Source: Azospirillum griseum (GTDB lineage Bacteria; Pseudomonadota; Alphaproteobacteria; Azospirillales; Azospirillaceae). From it: a stretch of 64,000 bases of DNA. Position 1 is the first letter of the stretch, and the number at the start of each line of letters is the position of its first letter. The notes beneath the pieces were generated by a model, which did no database searches, was not told where the DNA came from, and was given only the letters and a program-made list of their open reading frames with translations. The translations under genes and the position numbers were made by a program. Positions 9,791 to 19,589 of the stretch are shown here, piece after piece. The DNA is taken from positions 209,560 through 273,559 of the forward strand of contig NZ_RXMA01000001.1 in the NCBI RefSeq assembly GCF_003966125.1, written 5' to 3'.

Positions 9791-10423
9791 ATGATGCTGA
9801 CACGTCGCCTGTTTGTCGCGTGCGCGGCCCTGCTCGCGGTGAGCAGCGGGGTCGGCCCCTCCCTGATGTCCCCGGCCCACGCCCAAAGCGCGGATCCGGG
9901 AGCCAGTGCGTTCATCCAAAAGCTGGGGAACGACGCCATCGGCACCTTTTCCAACAAGAGCCTGCCGAAGGAGCAGGCCTTGCAACAGTTCCGCGCCCTG
10001 CTGCACAAGGGCTTCGATGTTCCCTACATCGGGCGTTGGGTGCTGGGCCGCTATTGGAATCAGGCGACCGAGGCGCAGCAGGCCGAATACCAGAAGCTGT
10101 TCGAACAGCTCATCGTCGGCACCTACGCCGAACGATTCCTGGAATATTCGGGCGAAACCTTCAAGATCGCCGGATCGCAGCCGGAAGGCGAAACCGACAC
10201 GATGGTGACGACGCAGATCGTCCGTCCGAGCGGGCCGCCGGTCAACGTGAATTGGCGCGTTCGCAAGAAGGACGCCGATTACAAGATCATCGACGTCGTG
10301 GTCGAGAATGTCAGCATGGGCGTGACCCAGCGGCAGGAATTCGCCTCCGTCGTCCAGCAGAATGGCGGAAAAATCGACGGGCTGATCCAGGCTCTGCGCC
10401 AAAAGGTCGGCAAGGCGGGCTGA
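9791..10423 (+). CDS. mlaC: Periplasmic phospholipid-binding protein MlaC
   Basis: The 210-residue protein starts with MMLTRRLFVACAALLAVSSG, a Sec signal peptide ending at SPAHAQS. The mature region has the MlaC/Tol-Tol-Ttg2D hallmarks: FSNKSLPKEQALQQFRALLH, DVPYIGRWVLGRYW, LIVGTYAERFLEYSGETF, and the C-terminal WRVRKKDADYKIIDVVVENV-type segment followed by QRQEFASVVQQNGGKIDGLI. MlaC ferries phospholipids across the periplasm between MlaA and the inner-membrane complex, consistent with mlaA immediately upstream. A TTG at 9755 would extend the frame but places non-hydrophobic residues before the signal peptide, so the ATG at 9791 is preferred. A strong terminator follows. Confidence 0.93.
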   Translation: MMLTRRLFVACAALLAVSSGVGPSLMSPAHAQSADPGASAFIQKLGNDAIGTFSNKSLPKEQALQQFRALLHKGFDVPYIGRWVLGRYWNQATEAQQAEYQKLFEQLIVGTYAERFLEYSGETFKIAGSQPEGETDTMVTTQIVRPSGPPVNVNWRVRKKDADYKIIDVVVENVSMGVTQRQEFASVVQQNGGKIDGLIQALRQKVGKAG

Positions 10424-10452
10424 TTGTCCCGCTCCGGTCCCCGGAATCGCTG

Positions 10453-10492
10453 ACACCAAGGGCCGCTCCATCGGGGCGGCCCTTGGTGTTTT
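10453..10492 (+). terminator. Rho-independent terminator after mlaC
   Basis: A perfect 14-bp stem (ACACCAAGGGCCGC at 10453-10466 with its reverse complement at 10476-10489), 9-nt loop, and a short T-run (TTTT, 10489-10492). It begins 30 bp after the mlaC stop. Confidence 0.88.
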
Positions 10493-10604
10493 GCCGTGGG
10501 GAATCCGTGACGCGGCGGTGCGAAACCGCTATCCTTGCCGCCATTGCTTGCGTCACGATGATTTGCTTTGCCCATTCCAGGGCACAAACGGGACTCTTAC
10601 CGCC

Positions 10605-12083
10605 ATGGCCGAACGCGCTCCGTCCGAGGTCGAGGAGATCAAAAAGATCATCCTGTCGCATCAGGCGTGGCTGAAGCGGCCCAGCAGCGGCAAGCGCGCC
10701 GACCTCAGCTTTCGCGACCTGTCGCGGCTCAACCTGGAACGGGTGGCGCTGTCGGGGGCCAAGCTGGCCGGGTGCAACCTGTCCAACACCCGGATGGTGC
10801 GGGCCGATCTGACCCAGGCCGATCTGTTCGGCGCGGACATGGAGGGGATCAACCTGTCGGGCGCGGCGCTGACCGGGGCCGATCTGCGCGGGGCCAACCT
10901 GCACCGGGCGCAATTGACCGACGCCAACCTGCGCGGGGCCGATTTCCGCGCCGGGGAGTTGATGGACGATTCCAACACGGCGCACGGCGGCGGAACCACC
11001 CGGCTGACCGAAGCCAAGATGGAACGCTCGATCCTGGCCGGGGCGAATTTTTCCGGCTGCGACCTGACCGGGGCCGACCTGAACGACGCCGACCTGACCG
11101 GGGCGGAGCTGACCTCGGCGGTGCTGATGGGCACGGATTTTTGCGGGGCGACGCTGGACGGGGTGGTGTTCGGCAACACGGTGATGGATCAGGCCACGCT
11201 GACCCGCACCTACATCCCCTTCGCCCTGCCGCCCGAGGCGATCATCAAGCCCAACTACAGCGCCATGCCGGTGGCGGAGTTTCTGGAACGGGTCGCCGCG
11301 CACGAGCGGTGGGTGGACAGCGGCGGGGCCGAGGGGGCGCGGCTGGATTTGGATCTGGTGTCGGTGGCCGGGGCCGATCTGCACGGCCGCACGCTGGCCG
11401 CCGCCCGGCTGCGGCGCTGCCGCCTGCCCGGCGCGCGCCTGACCAGGGCCAATCTGGACATGGCCGAACTCTCCTACATCGACCTCGACGAATCCGACCT
11501 CAGCGACGCCAGCCTGCGCGGGGCCACCCTGCGCCGCGCCTATCTGGCCCACACGCTGTTCAACCGGGCCGACGCCAGCCCGACCATGCTGGCCGGTGGC
11601 CGGGCCTGGCCCGCCAATTTCGAAGGGGCCGATTTCTCCGACGCCGACCTGCGCGAGGCCCGCATGGGCGACGCCGTGGTGCGCGGCGGCGTCTTCACCA
11701 ACACGCTGACCGAGAACAGCGGCATCGACATCGCCAACGCCGGGGCCGTCACCCCGCCCCCGCCGGAAGAGCGGCGGCGGCAAAAGCGCTTCGTCCGCCC
11801 CGGTCTGGTCGTCCACACCGAACACGGCGTGTTCCCCGCCCGCAACTGGTCGGTCGGCGGCCTGTGCCTGCTGGCGGTCAACCAGCCCTACCGGCGGGGC
11901 CAGAGCTTTCAGGCCCGCGTGGTGATGGCCGACCGCGAGGATGTGGCCGCCGTCGCCAATCTGGTGGTGCTCCACCGCGACGAGGAGCGCGGCCAACTCT
12001 CCGTCCGCTTCAACCAATATGGCGACGATCTGAAAGCCCTGCTGAAAACCGCCTTCCTGGAGCATCAGAAGCTGGCGGGGTAA
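10605..12083 (+). CDS. Pentapeptide-repeat protein fused to a C-terminal PilZ domain
   Basis: The ATG at 10605 begins a 492-residue cytoplasmic protein (no signal peptide). Residues 30-200 and about 245-370 form two blocks of A(D/N)LxG-type pentapeptide repeats (for example ADLTQADLFGADMEG, ANLHRAQLTD), separated by a linker (YIPFALPPEAIIKPNYS) and a short helical segment. The last 103 residues are a PilZ domain: an RRRQKRFVR motif from residue 390, then NWSVGG at 414-419, the N-x-S-x-x-G half of the c-di-GMP site. PilZ proteins bind c-di-GMP; the repeat blocks probably make a rigid beta-helical scaffold. The gene stands alone after the mlaC terminator. A GGDEF/EAL protein elsewhere in the window could feed the same messenger. 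Confidence 0.88.
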   Translation: MAERAPSEVEEIKKIILSHQAWLKRPSSGKRADLSFRDLSRLNLERVALSGAKLAGCNLSNTRMVRADLTQADLFGADMEGINLSGAALTGADLRGANLHRAQLTDANLRGADFRAGELMDDSNTAHGGGTTRLTEAKMERSILAGANFSGCDLTGADLNDADLTGAELTSAVLMGTDFCGATLDGVVFGNTVMDQATLTRTYIPFALPPEAIIKPNYSAMPVAEFLERVAAHERWVDSGGAEGARLDLDLVSVAGADLHGRTLAAARLRRCRLPGARLTRANLDMAELSYIDLDESDLSDASLRGATLRRAYLAHTLFNRADASPTMLAGGRAWPANFEGADFSDADLREARMGDAVVRGGVFTNTLTENSGIDIANAGAVTPPPPEERRRQKRFVRPGLVVHTEHGVFPARNWSVGGLCLLAVNQPYRRGQSFQARVVMADREDVAAVANLVVLHRDEERGQLSVRFNQYGDDLKALLKTAFLEHQKLAG

Positions 12084-12089
12084 GGCCCC

Positions 12090-12845
12090 TCACGTCGCCA
12101 GGAATCCGCCATCCACGCACAGATTGTGGCCGATGACGAAGGACGCCGCGTCGGACGCCAGCCACAGCACCGCCCGCGCCACCTCCTCCGGCTGACCCAA
12201 ACGACGGGCGGGCAAGCCAGCCGCCACCACGTTCATATCGGCGATCTTGGATCCCAGCATCATCGGCGTTTCGACCCGCCCCGGCGACACCGCGTTGATC
12301 CGAACGCCGAGCGGCGCGTTTTCCAGCGCCGCCGTGCGGGTCAAGGCCAGCGCGGCGGCCTTGGAGGCCGCGTAAAGGGCCAAACCGGGGTTGGGGTTGC
12401 GCACACCGCTGACCGACGCGTTGTTGACGATCACACCGCCACCCTGCGCCCGCATCACCGTGATCTGCGCCCGCATCGCCTGAAACAGGGACCGGGTGTT
12501 GGTGGCGAACACGCGGTCGAACACGTCGTCCGGCTGGTCGGCAAGCGGCGCGCGCGCCTCCTGCCAACCGGCGTTGTTGAACGCGATGTCCAACCGCCCG
12601 AACCGTTCCACCACCGACGCCACAACGCCGTCCAGCGCGTCCGGGGCGGTCACGTCGGCGGCCAGAAACACCGACCCGGCACCACCCGCCGCGTCACAAT
12701 CGGCGACCACCGCCTCTCCGCGCGCGTGGTCGCGGCCAACGGCCACCACCGTCGCCCCCGCCGCCGCAAAGGCCCGCGCCGTCGCGGCGCCGATCCCGGA
12801 GGTTGCCCCCGTCACCAGCGCGATCTTTCCCGTGAAATCCGCCAT
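12090..12845 (-). CDS. SDR family NAD(P)-dependent oxidoreductase
   Basis: The 251-residue enzyme has the complete classical short-chain dehydrogenase set: the cofactor motif TGATSGIG at residues 11-18, NNAG (about 87-90), the catalytic Ser in NNASVSG, and YAASK with the catalytic Tyr and Lys. PGRVETPM follows, as in many classical SDRs. The start is ATG 12845 (MADFTGKIALVTG); 12 upstream codons in frame are not typical of the family. The substrate is unknown. A gene for an AraC regulator lies about 100 bp upstream on the same strand and may control it. It converges with the PilZ-fusion gene, whose stop is only 6 bp away, so the two genes probably share terminator space. Confidence 0.92.
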   Translation of the reverse strand: MADFTGKIALVTGATSGIGAATARAFAAAGATVVAVGRDHARGEAVVADCDAAGGAGSVFLAADVTAPDALDGVVASVVERFGRLDIAFNNAGWQEARAPLADQPDDVFDRVFATNTRSLFQAMRAQITVMRAQGGGVIVNNASVSGVRNPNPGLALYAASKAAALALTRTAALENAPLGVRINAVSPGRVETPMMLGSKIADMNVVAAGLPARRLGQPEEVARAVLWLASDAASFVIGHNLCVDGGFLAT

Positions 12846-12945
12846 CACCCGCCCCTGCTCCGTCTGTGCGACACCGGGCAAGCCTGCCCGATCCGGGCCG
12901 ATCCGCTCTTGGCGAAAATTGACAGACGAGCCTCATCGGGCACGG

Positions 12946-13773
12946 TCATCCCCGCATGGCGCGGGCGTAGCACAGCGGCGTGATGCCGTAGGTCCGCTTG
13001 AATTGCCGGGTGAAGGCGCTTTGATCGTAAAAGCCGACGGCCAGCGCTGTGTCGGCCAGTGGCTCCCCCCGTTCCAGCCGCAGGGCCGCCGCCAACAGCC
13101 GGGTTTGCGTCAGATAGGCGTGTGGGGTCAGCCCCGTGACCTGCTTGAAGGCCCGGATGGTCTGGAACACGGTCAGGCCGGACACCCGCCCCAAATCCTC
13201 CAACGTCAAACGCTGGTCATGCGCGTCGTGAATCAGGGCGATGGCCTGGGCGATGCTGGCCCGCCGACGGCCCGGTGCCCGCCTGGGCCGGTCCGTCGCG
13301 TGACGGCCGACCAGACCGCCGAAGCTGAGCGCCAACAGCTCCTGCCGCAGCAGCGGATCGTCCGCCCCCTCCATCGCCCGGTGCAGGCGCAGGAAAGACG
13401 CGGCCAGCGCCGGATCCGTGACCAGATTGTTGCGGAAATAGGGTTCCTCTGAAACGTCGAGCAGCGACATCACCGCGCTGATGGCCGATGGCCGCAGGTA
13501 GAAGGAGCGGTAGCGCCACCGGTCGCTGCGCCCCATCCGCCCGGAATGGGGTTCCAGCGGGTTGAACACCAACACGGCCTGCCCCGTCGCCTCGGCGGTC
13601 AGGCCACGGCTGTGAAACTCCGACCCGCCCGCTTCGGTGATGGCAATGACCCAGGCCTCGTGGAAATGCGGGGTGTAATCATGATGGGTGAAATCGGCGT
13701 GCAGCAGCCGCAGACCAGGAACGTCCCGGTCCCGCCAATAGCGCGCCCGGTTTCCCGCCACCCCGTCGGCCAT
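12946..13773 (-). CDS. AraC family transcriptional regulator with cupin-type N-terminus
   Basis: The 275-residue protein has an AraC ligand-binding N-terminus (residues 20-110; HDYTPHFHEAWVIAITEAG with the cupin His positions, LVFNPLEPHSG) and a C-terminal double helix-turn-helix (about 180-275). The second HTH holds the conserved AVGFYDQSAFTRQFKRTYG segment followed by ITPLCYARA. This layout is that of single-component regulators sensing small organic effectors. The nearest target is the SDR gene immediately downstream on the same strand. The effector cannot be told from the sequence. Confidence 0.92.
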   Translation of the reverse strand: MADGVAGNRARYWRDRDVPGLRLLHADFTHHDYTPHFHEAWVIAITEAGGSEFHSRGLTAEATGQAVLVFNPLEPHSGRMGRSDRWRYRSFYLRPSAISAVMSLLDVSEEPYFRNNLVTDPALAASFLRLHRAMEGADDPLLRQELLALSFGGLVGRHATDRPRRAPGRRRASIAQAIALIHDAHDQRLTLEDLGRVSGLTVFQTIRAFKQVTGLTPHAYLTQTRLLAAALRLERGEPLADTALAVGFYDQSAFTRQFKRTYGITPLCYARAMRG

Positions 13774-13791
13774 CGCCCCTCCCCCAGAAAC

Positions 13792-13831
13792 GGCAACGCC
13801 CCTTCCCCCGGATGGAGGAAGGGGCGTTGCC
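13792..13831 (-). terminator. Rho-independent terminator of ettA
   Basis: A perfect 15-bp stem (13792-13806 with 13817-13831) around a 10-nt loop, 20 bp after the ettA stop on the minus strand. Only a weak T-content follows (GTTTCTG on the minus strand). It also separates ettA from the AraC gene. Confidence 0.8.
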
Positions 13832-13850
13832 CGTCAGGGTGTCACAGCCG

Positions 13851-15527
<1,677 letters not shown>

Positions 15528-15664
15528 GCGCCACTCCGACCTTTGCACCGGGGAAAAGAAAAAAGCGTCGCCACGCGGCTGCGCTTCGCTCGGCTCCGGT
15601 TTTAGCGCATAAGGGCGCGGGACGGAACCATGTTGACAGCCAGCCACAGCCGGAGGACGCATCC

Positions 15665-16132
15665 GTGGTCGAGATTTATGTGGACGCCGACGCCTGCCCG
15701 GTGAAGGCCGAGATCTACCGCGTCGCCGGGCGCACCGGCTGCAAGGTCTGGCTGGTCGCCAACAGCCCGCTGCGGCTGCCGACGGATTGCGTGGCCGAAC
15801 TGGTGGTGGTCAGCGACGGGTTCGACGCCGCCGACAACTGGATCGCCGAACACGCCGGGCCGACCGACATCGTCGTCACCGCCGACATCCCGCTGGCCGA
15901 CCGCTGCGTGAAGCGCGACGCCGTGGTGATCGGCCCGACCGGGCGGCCCTTCACCCCCGACAGCGTCGGTTCGGCGCTCGCCACCCGCGCCCTGATGCAG
16001 GATTTGCGCGACATGGGCGTGGTCAGCGGCGGCAACGCCCCGATGACCCAGCAGGACAAATCCAAATTCCTGCAAGCGCTGGATCAGGCGGTGCAGGCGC
16101 TGAAGGCCGGGCGGCGGCCAAAGTTCCGCTGA
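15665..16132 (+). CDS. yaiI: YaiI/YqxD family (UPF0178) protein
   Basis: This 155-residue protein starts at GTG 15665 and reads [20 protein letters not shown], the UPF0178 opening with the acidic DADACPVK motif of a PIN-like nuclease fold. It continues with the conserved [30 protein letters not shown] and [14 protein letters not shown] segments. The family is widespread and strongly conserved but has no established substrate; the acidic cluster suggests metal-dependent nucleic acid hydrolysis, which is inference. It is divergent from ettA with about 140 bp between the two starts. Confidence 0.93.
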   Translation: MVEIYVDADACPVKAEIYRVAGRTGCKVWLVANSPLRLPTDCVAELVVVSDGFDAADNWIAEHAGPTDIVVTADIPLADRCVKRDAVVIGPTGRPFTPDSVGSALATRALMQDLRDMGVVSGGNAPMTQQDKSKFLQALDQAVQALKAGRRPKFR

Positions 16133-16174
16133 CCGACACGCCGTTGATCGGTGGTCCACCATCCGCAAATCCCC

Positions 16175-16224
16175 TTGACGGCGGAGCGTGCTTTCTGTAA
16201 TTTCTGAGTTAACAGAAATTACAG
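16175..16224 (+). promoter_or_regulatory. Promoter with overlapping 12-bp inverted-repeat operator (GbsR/MarR-like gene)
   Basis: A -35 TTGACG (16175-16180) and -10 TAATTT (16198-16203) are spaced by 17 bp. The -10 lies inside a perfect 12-bp inverted repeat, CTGTAATTTCTG (16195-16206) and CAGAAATTACAG (16213-16224), with a 6-bp spacer. The arrangement implies repression by a dimeric regulator, most simply the product of the gene starting at 16262. Confidence 0.8.
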
Positions 16225-16261
16225 ACCAAACCACAATCAGACCGAACCACACGAGGCCGCG

Positions 16262-16786
16262 ATGATCCTGACTCCAACCATGGAGCGCTTTGTCCTTCAT
16301 TGGGGGGAGATGGGCACGCGCTGGGGCGTCAACCGCTCCGTCGCCCAAATTCACGCCCTGCTCTATCTGTCCCCCCAGCCGCTTCCGGCGGACGAGATCA
16401 CGGAGATCCTGTCCATCGCCCGGTCGAACGTCAGCACCAGCATCCGCGAGCTTCAGAGCTACGGTCTGGTCTCCGTCGTCCACGTCATGGGCGACCGCCG
16501 CGATCATTTCCGGGCGGAGACCGACCCCTGGTCGATCCTGCTGCTGATCGCGGAGGAACGGAAAAAACGGGAGATCGACCCGGCCATCGCCATGCTGCGC
16601 GCCTGCACCGCCGAGGCCGACGCCGACCCCCGCATCGATCCCGAGATCAAGGCGCGGATGACCAGCATGCTGACCTTCATGGAGGACATGTCCGGCTGGT
16701 ACGATCAGATGAAGCGACTGCCGCGCTCCACCTTGCAGAACATCGTCCATGTCGGGGCCAAGATCGTCGGCTTCCTGAAGCGCTGA
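16262..16786 (+). CDS. GbsR/MarR-like transcriptional regulator
   Basis: The 174-residue protein resembles the GbsR branch of MarR-fold regulators: MERFVLHWGEMGTRWGVNRSVAQIHALLYLS at the start, then a winged helix (PLPADEITEILSIARSNVSTSIRELQSYGLV, residues 40-70) with the wing VMGDRRDHFRAE. The C-terminal helices (about 85-170) would form the dimer interface. Its promoter is overlapped by a 12-bp inverted repeat, and the core TTTCTG-N6-CAGAAA recurs just before the next gene, so it probably represses both itself and the small membrane protein. The family includes sensors of choline/betaine; the ligand here is unknown. Confidence 0.88.
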   Translation: MILTPTMERFVLHWGEMGTRWGVNRSVAQIHALLYLSPQPLPADEITEILSIARSNVSTSIRELQSYGLVSVVHVMGDRRDHFRAETDPWSILLLIAEERKKREIDPAIAMLRACTAEADADPRIDPEIKARMTSMLTFMEDMSGWYDQMKRLPRSTLQNIVHVGAKIVGFLKR

Positions 16787-16840
16787 CCGTCCCCCACTCC
16801 GGGCATCCGGCCAATCAACGCGCCGATCCACGCCTTGAAA

Positions 16841-16858
16841 TTTCTGTCTGTACAGAAA
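16841..16858 (+). promoter_or_regulatory. Second copy of the regulator operator core
   Basis: TTTCTG (16841-16846), six bases, CAGAAA (16853-16858) repeats the core of the operator at 16201-16218 with identical spacing. It lies 25 bp before the start of the small membrane protein gene, in a position suited to block initiation. Confidence 0.75.
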
Positions 16859-16882
16859 CAACTGTCTGAAATGGAGGTTGCC

Positions 16883-17260
16883 ATGTCCCTCGCCCCGAAC
16901 ACCCTTCTGGCCCTGGGCCTTGCGGCGGGAAGCGGCGGCCTGATCGCCGCCACCCTCCTCCGCCCGCTGTCGGCGCTGGCCGCCGACATCAGCGGCGGCG
17001 CGGATCACGGCCATTTCTGGGCGCGCTATTGCGGCGTACTGACCGTTCTGGCCTCCGTCCTGGGGACCTGCTTCGTCCTGGCCTACCCCGAAAGCGACGC
17101 CAACGCCGGGCTGCTGGTGGAACGCTGCCTGTTCTGGTCTGGCCTGTTTCTGGGAATCACGCTGTTGCTGCTGGGGCGCGGCCTGTCGCCCGCCCGCGTG
17201 CTGCGCGCCCGCAACGCCGCCCCGCCGTGCCAGAAAGACAAGGCTCCCCCGGCGCTGTGA
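16883..17260 (+). CDS. Small membrane protein, candidate target of the upstream regulator
   Basis: I choose the ATG at 16883, which has GGAGG 5 bp upstream. The 125-residue product has three predicted hydrophobic segments: about residues 5-30 (NTLLALGLAAGSGGLIAATLL), 47-68 (CGVLTVLASVLGTCFVLAY) and 82-100 (LFWSGLFLGITLLLLGRGL), followed by a basic tail with two cysteines. I do not recognise the family. It follows the GbsR/MarR-like regulator by 96 bp and shares its operator core, so it is the most likely regulated output, perhaps a small transport or envelope-stress component. This function is inference. Confidence 0.7.
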   Translation: MSLAPNTLLALGLAAGSGGLIAATLLRPLSALAADISGGADHGHFWARYCGVLTVLASVLGTCFVLAYPESDANAGLLVERCLFWSGLFLGITLLLLGRGLSPARVLRARNAAPPCQKDKAPPAL

Positions 17261-17286
17261 TGCGGGCGTTCTGATGCGTCAAACGC

Positions 17287-17318
17287 GCATGGCCCGGACG
17301 ACGCCGTCCGGGCCATGC
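17287..17318. terminator. Bidirectional terminator
   Basis: A perfect 14-bp stem GCATGGCCCGGACG / CGTCCGGGCCATGC (17287-17300, 17305-17318) with a 4-nt loop lies between the convergent membrane-protein gene and the small Cys protein gene. Flanking T-content is modest on both strands. Confidence 0.8.
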
Positions 17319-17361
17319 GATTCGTCAAACACCCATCATCCAACAGCCCGCAAGGGCGGGT

Positions 17362-17622
17362 TCACAACCAACCCGCTTCCTTTTCGCAGGCCTTGCGGGA
17401 TTCAGGATTCGCCTTTTCCCATTCGGTGATGGAGCGGGTTTCGTTGTCGCTCATCTTGTTGTTCATGCAGGTGCAGTATTTGGTCACGACGTCCGGCGAC
17501 ACCTTGGCGTCGGCATTGTCCTTCTGGCACTGGGCGACCCATTTCGCGTTGTCGTCGGCCTGGGCGATCCCGCCCATGCACAGCACACCAAGCGAGAACA
17601 GAGCGATGGCGACAGACTTCAT
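17362..17622 (-). CDS. Small exported four-cysteine protein
   Basis: The ATG at 17622 gives an 86-residue protein with a Sec signal peptide (MKSVAIALFSLGVLCMGGIA, cleavage at AQA-DD). The mature ~61 residues hold four cysteines in the order QC, YCTC, AC and end in CEKEAGWL. The middle (CTCMNNKMSDNETRSITEWE) is helical. The pattern suggests a compact periplasmic protein with two disulfides or a metal site; I recognise no named family, though similar short ORFs occur in related alphaproteobacteria. It is monocistronic and converges with the upstream plus-strand gene at a strong terminator. Confidence 0.75.
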   Translation of the reverse strand: MKSVAIALFSLGVLCMGGIAQADDNAKWVAQCQKDNADAKVSPDVVTKYCTCMNNKMSDNETRSITEWEKANPESRKACEKEAGWL

Positions 17623-17840
17623 GGCGAATCTCCCCCTGGGTTTTGGGGCCGGTCGGGTGCTGGCACAGCTCCGCGACCGGCGCACGGTTTCCCCACGGTG
17701 CCTTGATAATCCCATCGCTTCAATCGCTTAATTTCGCTCAATCAGGGTTTCCCGCAGCTTTCTTGCGCCGCTTCGCCTGAGACATGAGGCCGCAGGGGGG
17801 GGGTGAGTCACCCCCCTTGCACGCAACGGACTGCGCCCGG

Positions 17841-19244
17841 TCAGACGCGAACGACCTTGCCAGGGTTGAGCAGATTGTGCGGGTCGAGCGCGCGCTTGAC
17901 GTCGCCCATCACGGCGAAGGCGTCGCCCGCCTCCTGCTCCAGGAAGGCCATCTTGCCGTAACCGATGCCGTGCTCGCCGGTGCAGGTGCCGCCCATCGCC
18001 AGCGCGCGGGAGACCATGCGGTCGTTCAGGCGCTGGGCCTCGGCCATCTCCTCCGGCTTGTCGGGATCGATGACGTAGACGAGGTGGAAATTGCCATCGC
18101 CGACATGGCCGACCATCGGGGCCAGCATGTTCGACTCGGCCAAGTCCTTCTTGGTTTCCAGGATGCAGTCGGCCAGACGCGAAATCGGCACGCAGACGTC
18201 GGTCGGCCAACCCTTCGACCCCGGACGCAGCGCCAGCGCGGCGTAATAGCCATCGTGCCGGGCCTGCCACAGGCGGGAACGGTCCTCGGGACGCGTCGCC
18301 CAGGCGAACTCCATCCCGCCATGCTCCTGCGCGATGGCGGCGGCCATCTCCGCCTGCTCCTGCACCCCGGCTGCGGTGCCGTGGAATTCGAAGAACAGGG
18401 TCGGGGCGACGGCGTAGCTCAATTTGGAGTATTTGTTGACTGCGTCCATCTGGACCTCGTCCAACAGCTCGATGCGGGCGACCGGGATGCCGACCTGGAT
18501 GGTCTGGATCACCGTGTTGACCGCACCGCGAATGTCCTGGAAGGCGCAAACCGCCGACGAGATCGCCTCCGGGATGCCGTAGAGCTTCAGCGTCACCTCG
18601 GTGATGATGCCCAGCGTGCCTTCGGAGCCGACGAACAGCCGGGTCAGGTCATAGCCCGCCGCCGATTTGCGCGCCCGCCCACCGGTCTTGATGATGCGGC
18701 CATCGGCCAGCACCACGGTCAGCCCCAGCACATTCTCGCGCATGGTCCCGTACCGCACGGCGTTGGTCCCGCTGGCCCGCGTCGCCGCCATGCCGCCCAG
18801 CGAGGCGTCGGCCCCCGGATCGATGGGGAAGAACAGGCCGGTGTCGCGCAAATGCTCGTTCAACCGCTTGCGGGTCACGCCCGCCTGAACGGTGACGTCC
18901 AGATCCTCCGGGCTGACGCGCAGGATGCGGTCCATGCCCGACAGGTCGATGGTGATGCCGCCGTGCAGCGCGGCGATGCCGCCCTCCAGCGACGTGCCGG
19001 TGCCAAAGGGGATGATCGGCAGCTTGTGCTTGGCGCAGATGGTAACGATGGCGCTGACCTCCTCGGTCGAGCGCGCGAAGGCCACGCCATCGGGCGGACA
19101 GGGCGTGTGATAGGACTCGTCCTTGCCGTGATGGTCACGCACCGGCCCCGAAATGCTGAACCGGTCGCCCAGCAGCGCCGTCAACTCGGCCCGCGCGTCG
19201 TCGGTCAGCGCCGCGCGCGGCTGGGTGGTGGCGATGGCGGTCAT
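17841..19244 (-). CDS. FAD-linked D-2-hydroxyacid dehydrogenase (D-lactate dehydrogenase / GlcD family)
   Basis: The 467-residue protein is a PCMH-type flavoprotein. An N-terminal FAD-binding domain (about 35-215) contains PIIPFGTGTSLEGG and ASGTNAVRYGTMREN, then GYDLTRLFVGSEGTLGIITE. The C-terminal FAD-oxidase domain has APMVGHVGDGNFH, where the His residues bind a metal, and ends LLNPGKVVRV. This matches the cytochrome-linked D-lactate dehydrogenase/glycolate oxidase subunit D family, which passes electrons to quinone or cytochrome c. D-lactate is the likeliest substrate because no glcE/glcF partner is adjacent, but D-2-hydroxyglutarate is possible. Start is ATG 19244. It borders the AT-rich islet on its 5' side. 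Confidence 0.9.
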   Translation of the reverse strand: MTAIATTQPRAALTDDARAELTALLGDRFSISGPVRDHHGKDESYHTPCPPDGVAFARSTEEVSAIVTICAKHKLPIIPFGTGTSLEGGIAALHGGITIDLSGMDRILRVSPEDLDVTVQAGVTRKRLNEHLRDTGLFFPIDPGADASLGGMAATRASGTNAVRYGTMRENVLGLTVVLADGRIIKTGGRARKSAAGYDLTRLFVGSEGTLGIITEVTLKLYGIPEAISSAVCAFQDIRGAVNTVIQTIQVGIPVARIELLDEVQMDAVNKYSKLSYAVAPTLFFEFHGTAAGVQEQAEMAAAIAQEHGGMEFAWATRPEDRSRLWQARHDGYYAALALRPGSKGWPTDVCVPISRLADCILETKKDLAESNMLAPMVGHVGDGNFHLVYVIDPDKPEEMAEAQRLNDRMVSRALAMGGTCTGEHGIGYGKMAFLEQEAGDAFAVMGDVKRALDPHNLLNPGKVVRV

Positions 19245-19589
19245 GGGCGGTGTCCTCCCCGGTGTCGGCTGATGGGATGCTGCGGATGGGTTTGTTGCTA
19301 TGACCAAGGAAGGCTACGGCGTCGGCCAAGCCGCTGGCAAGACACCGGCAACGCAGGGGTGGGATGCGGCGGGGCTAGATTTTCCAAAGGCTTTATGATG
19401 TCTTTGTACCGACATATGCAATTTCAAAAGGCGGAGCGAGCATCATATGCATTCAAAACAGTCAGACTCATCGTCCAATGCGGCTAAAAATTTATCAAAG
19501 GAACACGATCTTGGCGTGAGCATGAAGTTATTCACCTAACATCAAACGGAACCAAAACAAAATAATTCAATACTTTCACGGAGATAAAA
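19245..19589. other. 345-bp upstream region, transition into an AT-rich islet
   Basis: Composition changes abruptly from GC-rich to AT-rich at about 19,385. Two near-repeats CATATGCAATTTCAAAA and CATATGCATTCAAAAC occur about 34 bp apart. No gene longer than about 30 codons is supported. The promoter of the Schlafen-like gene must lie here, as must that of the minus-strand FAD dehydrogenase. Confidence 0.5.

Noticed and set aside
17797..17817. G-run/C-run hairpin downstream of the FAD dehydrogenase gene
   Set aside because: The loop is too tight and no T-run follows on the minus strand; not listed as a terminator.
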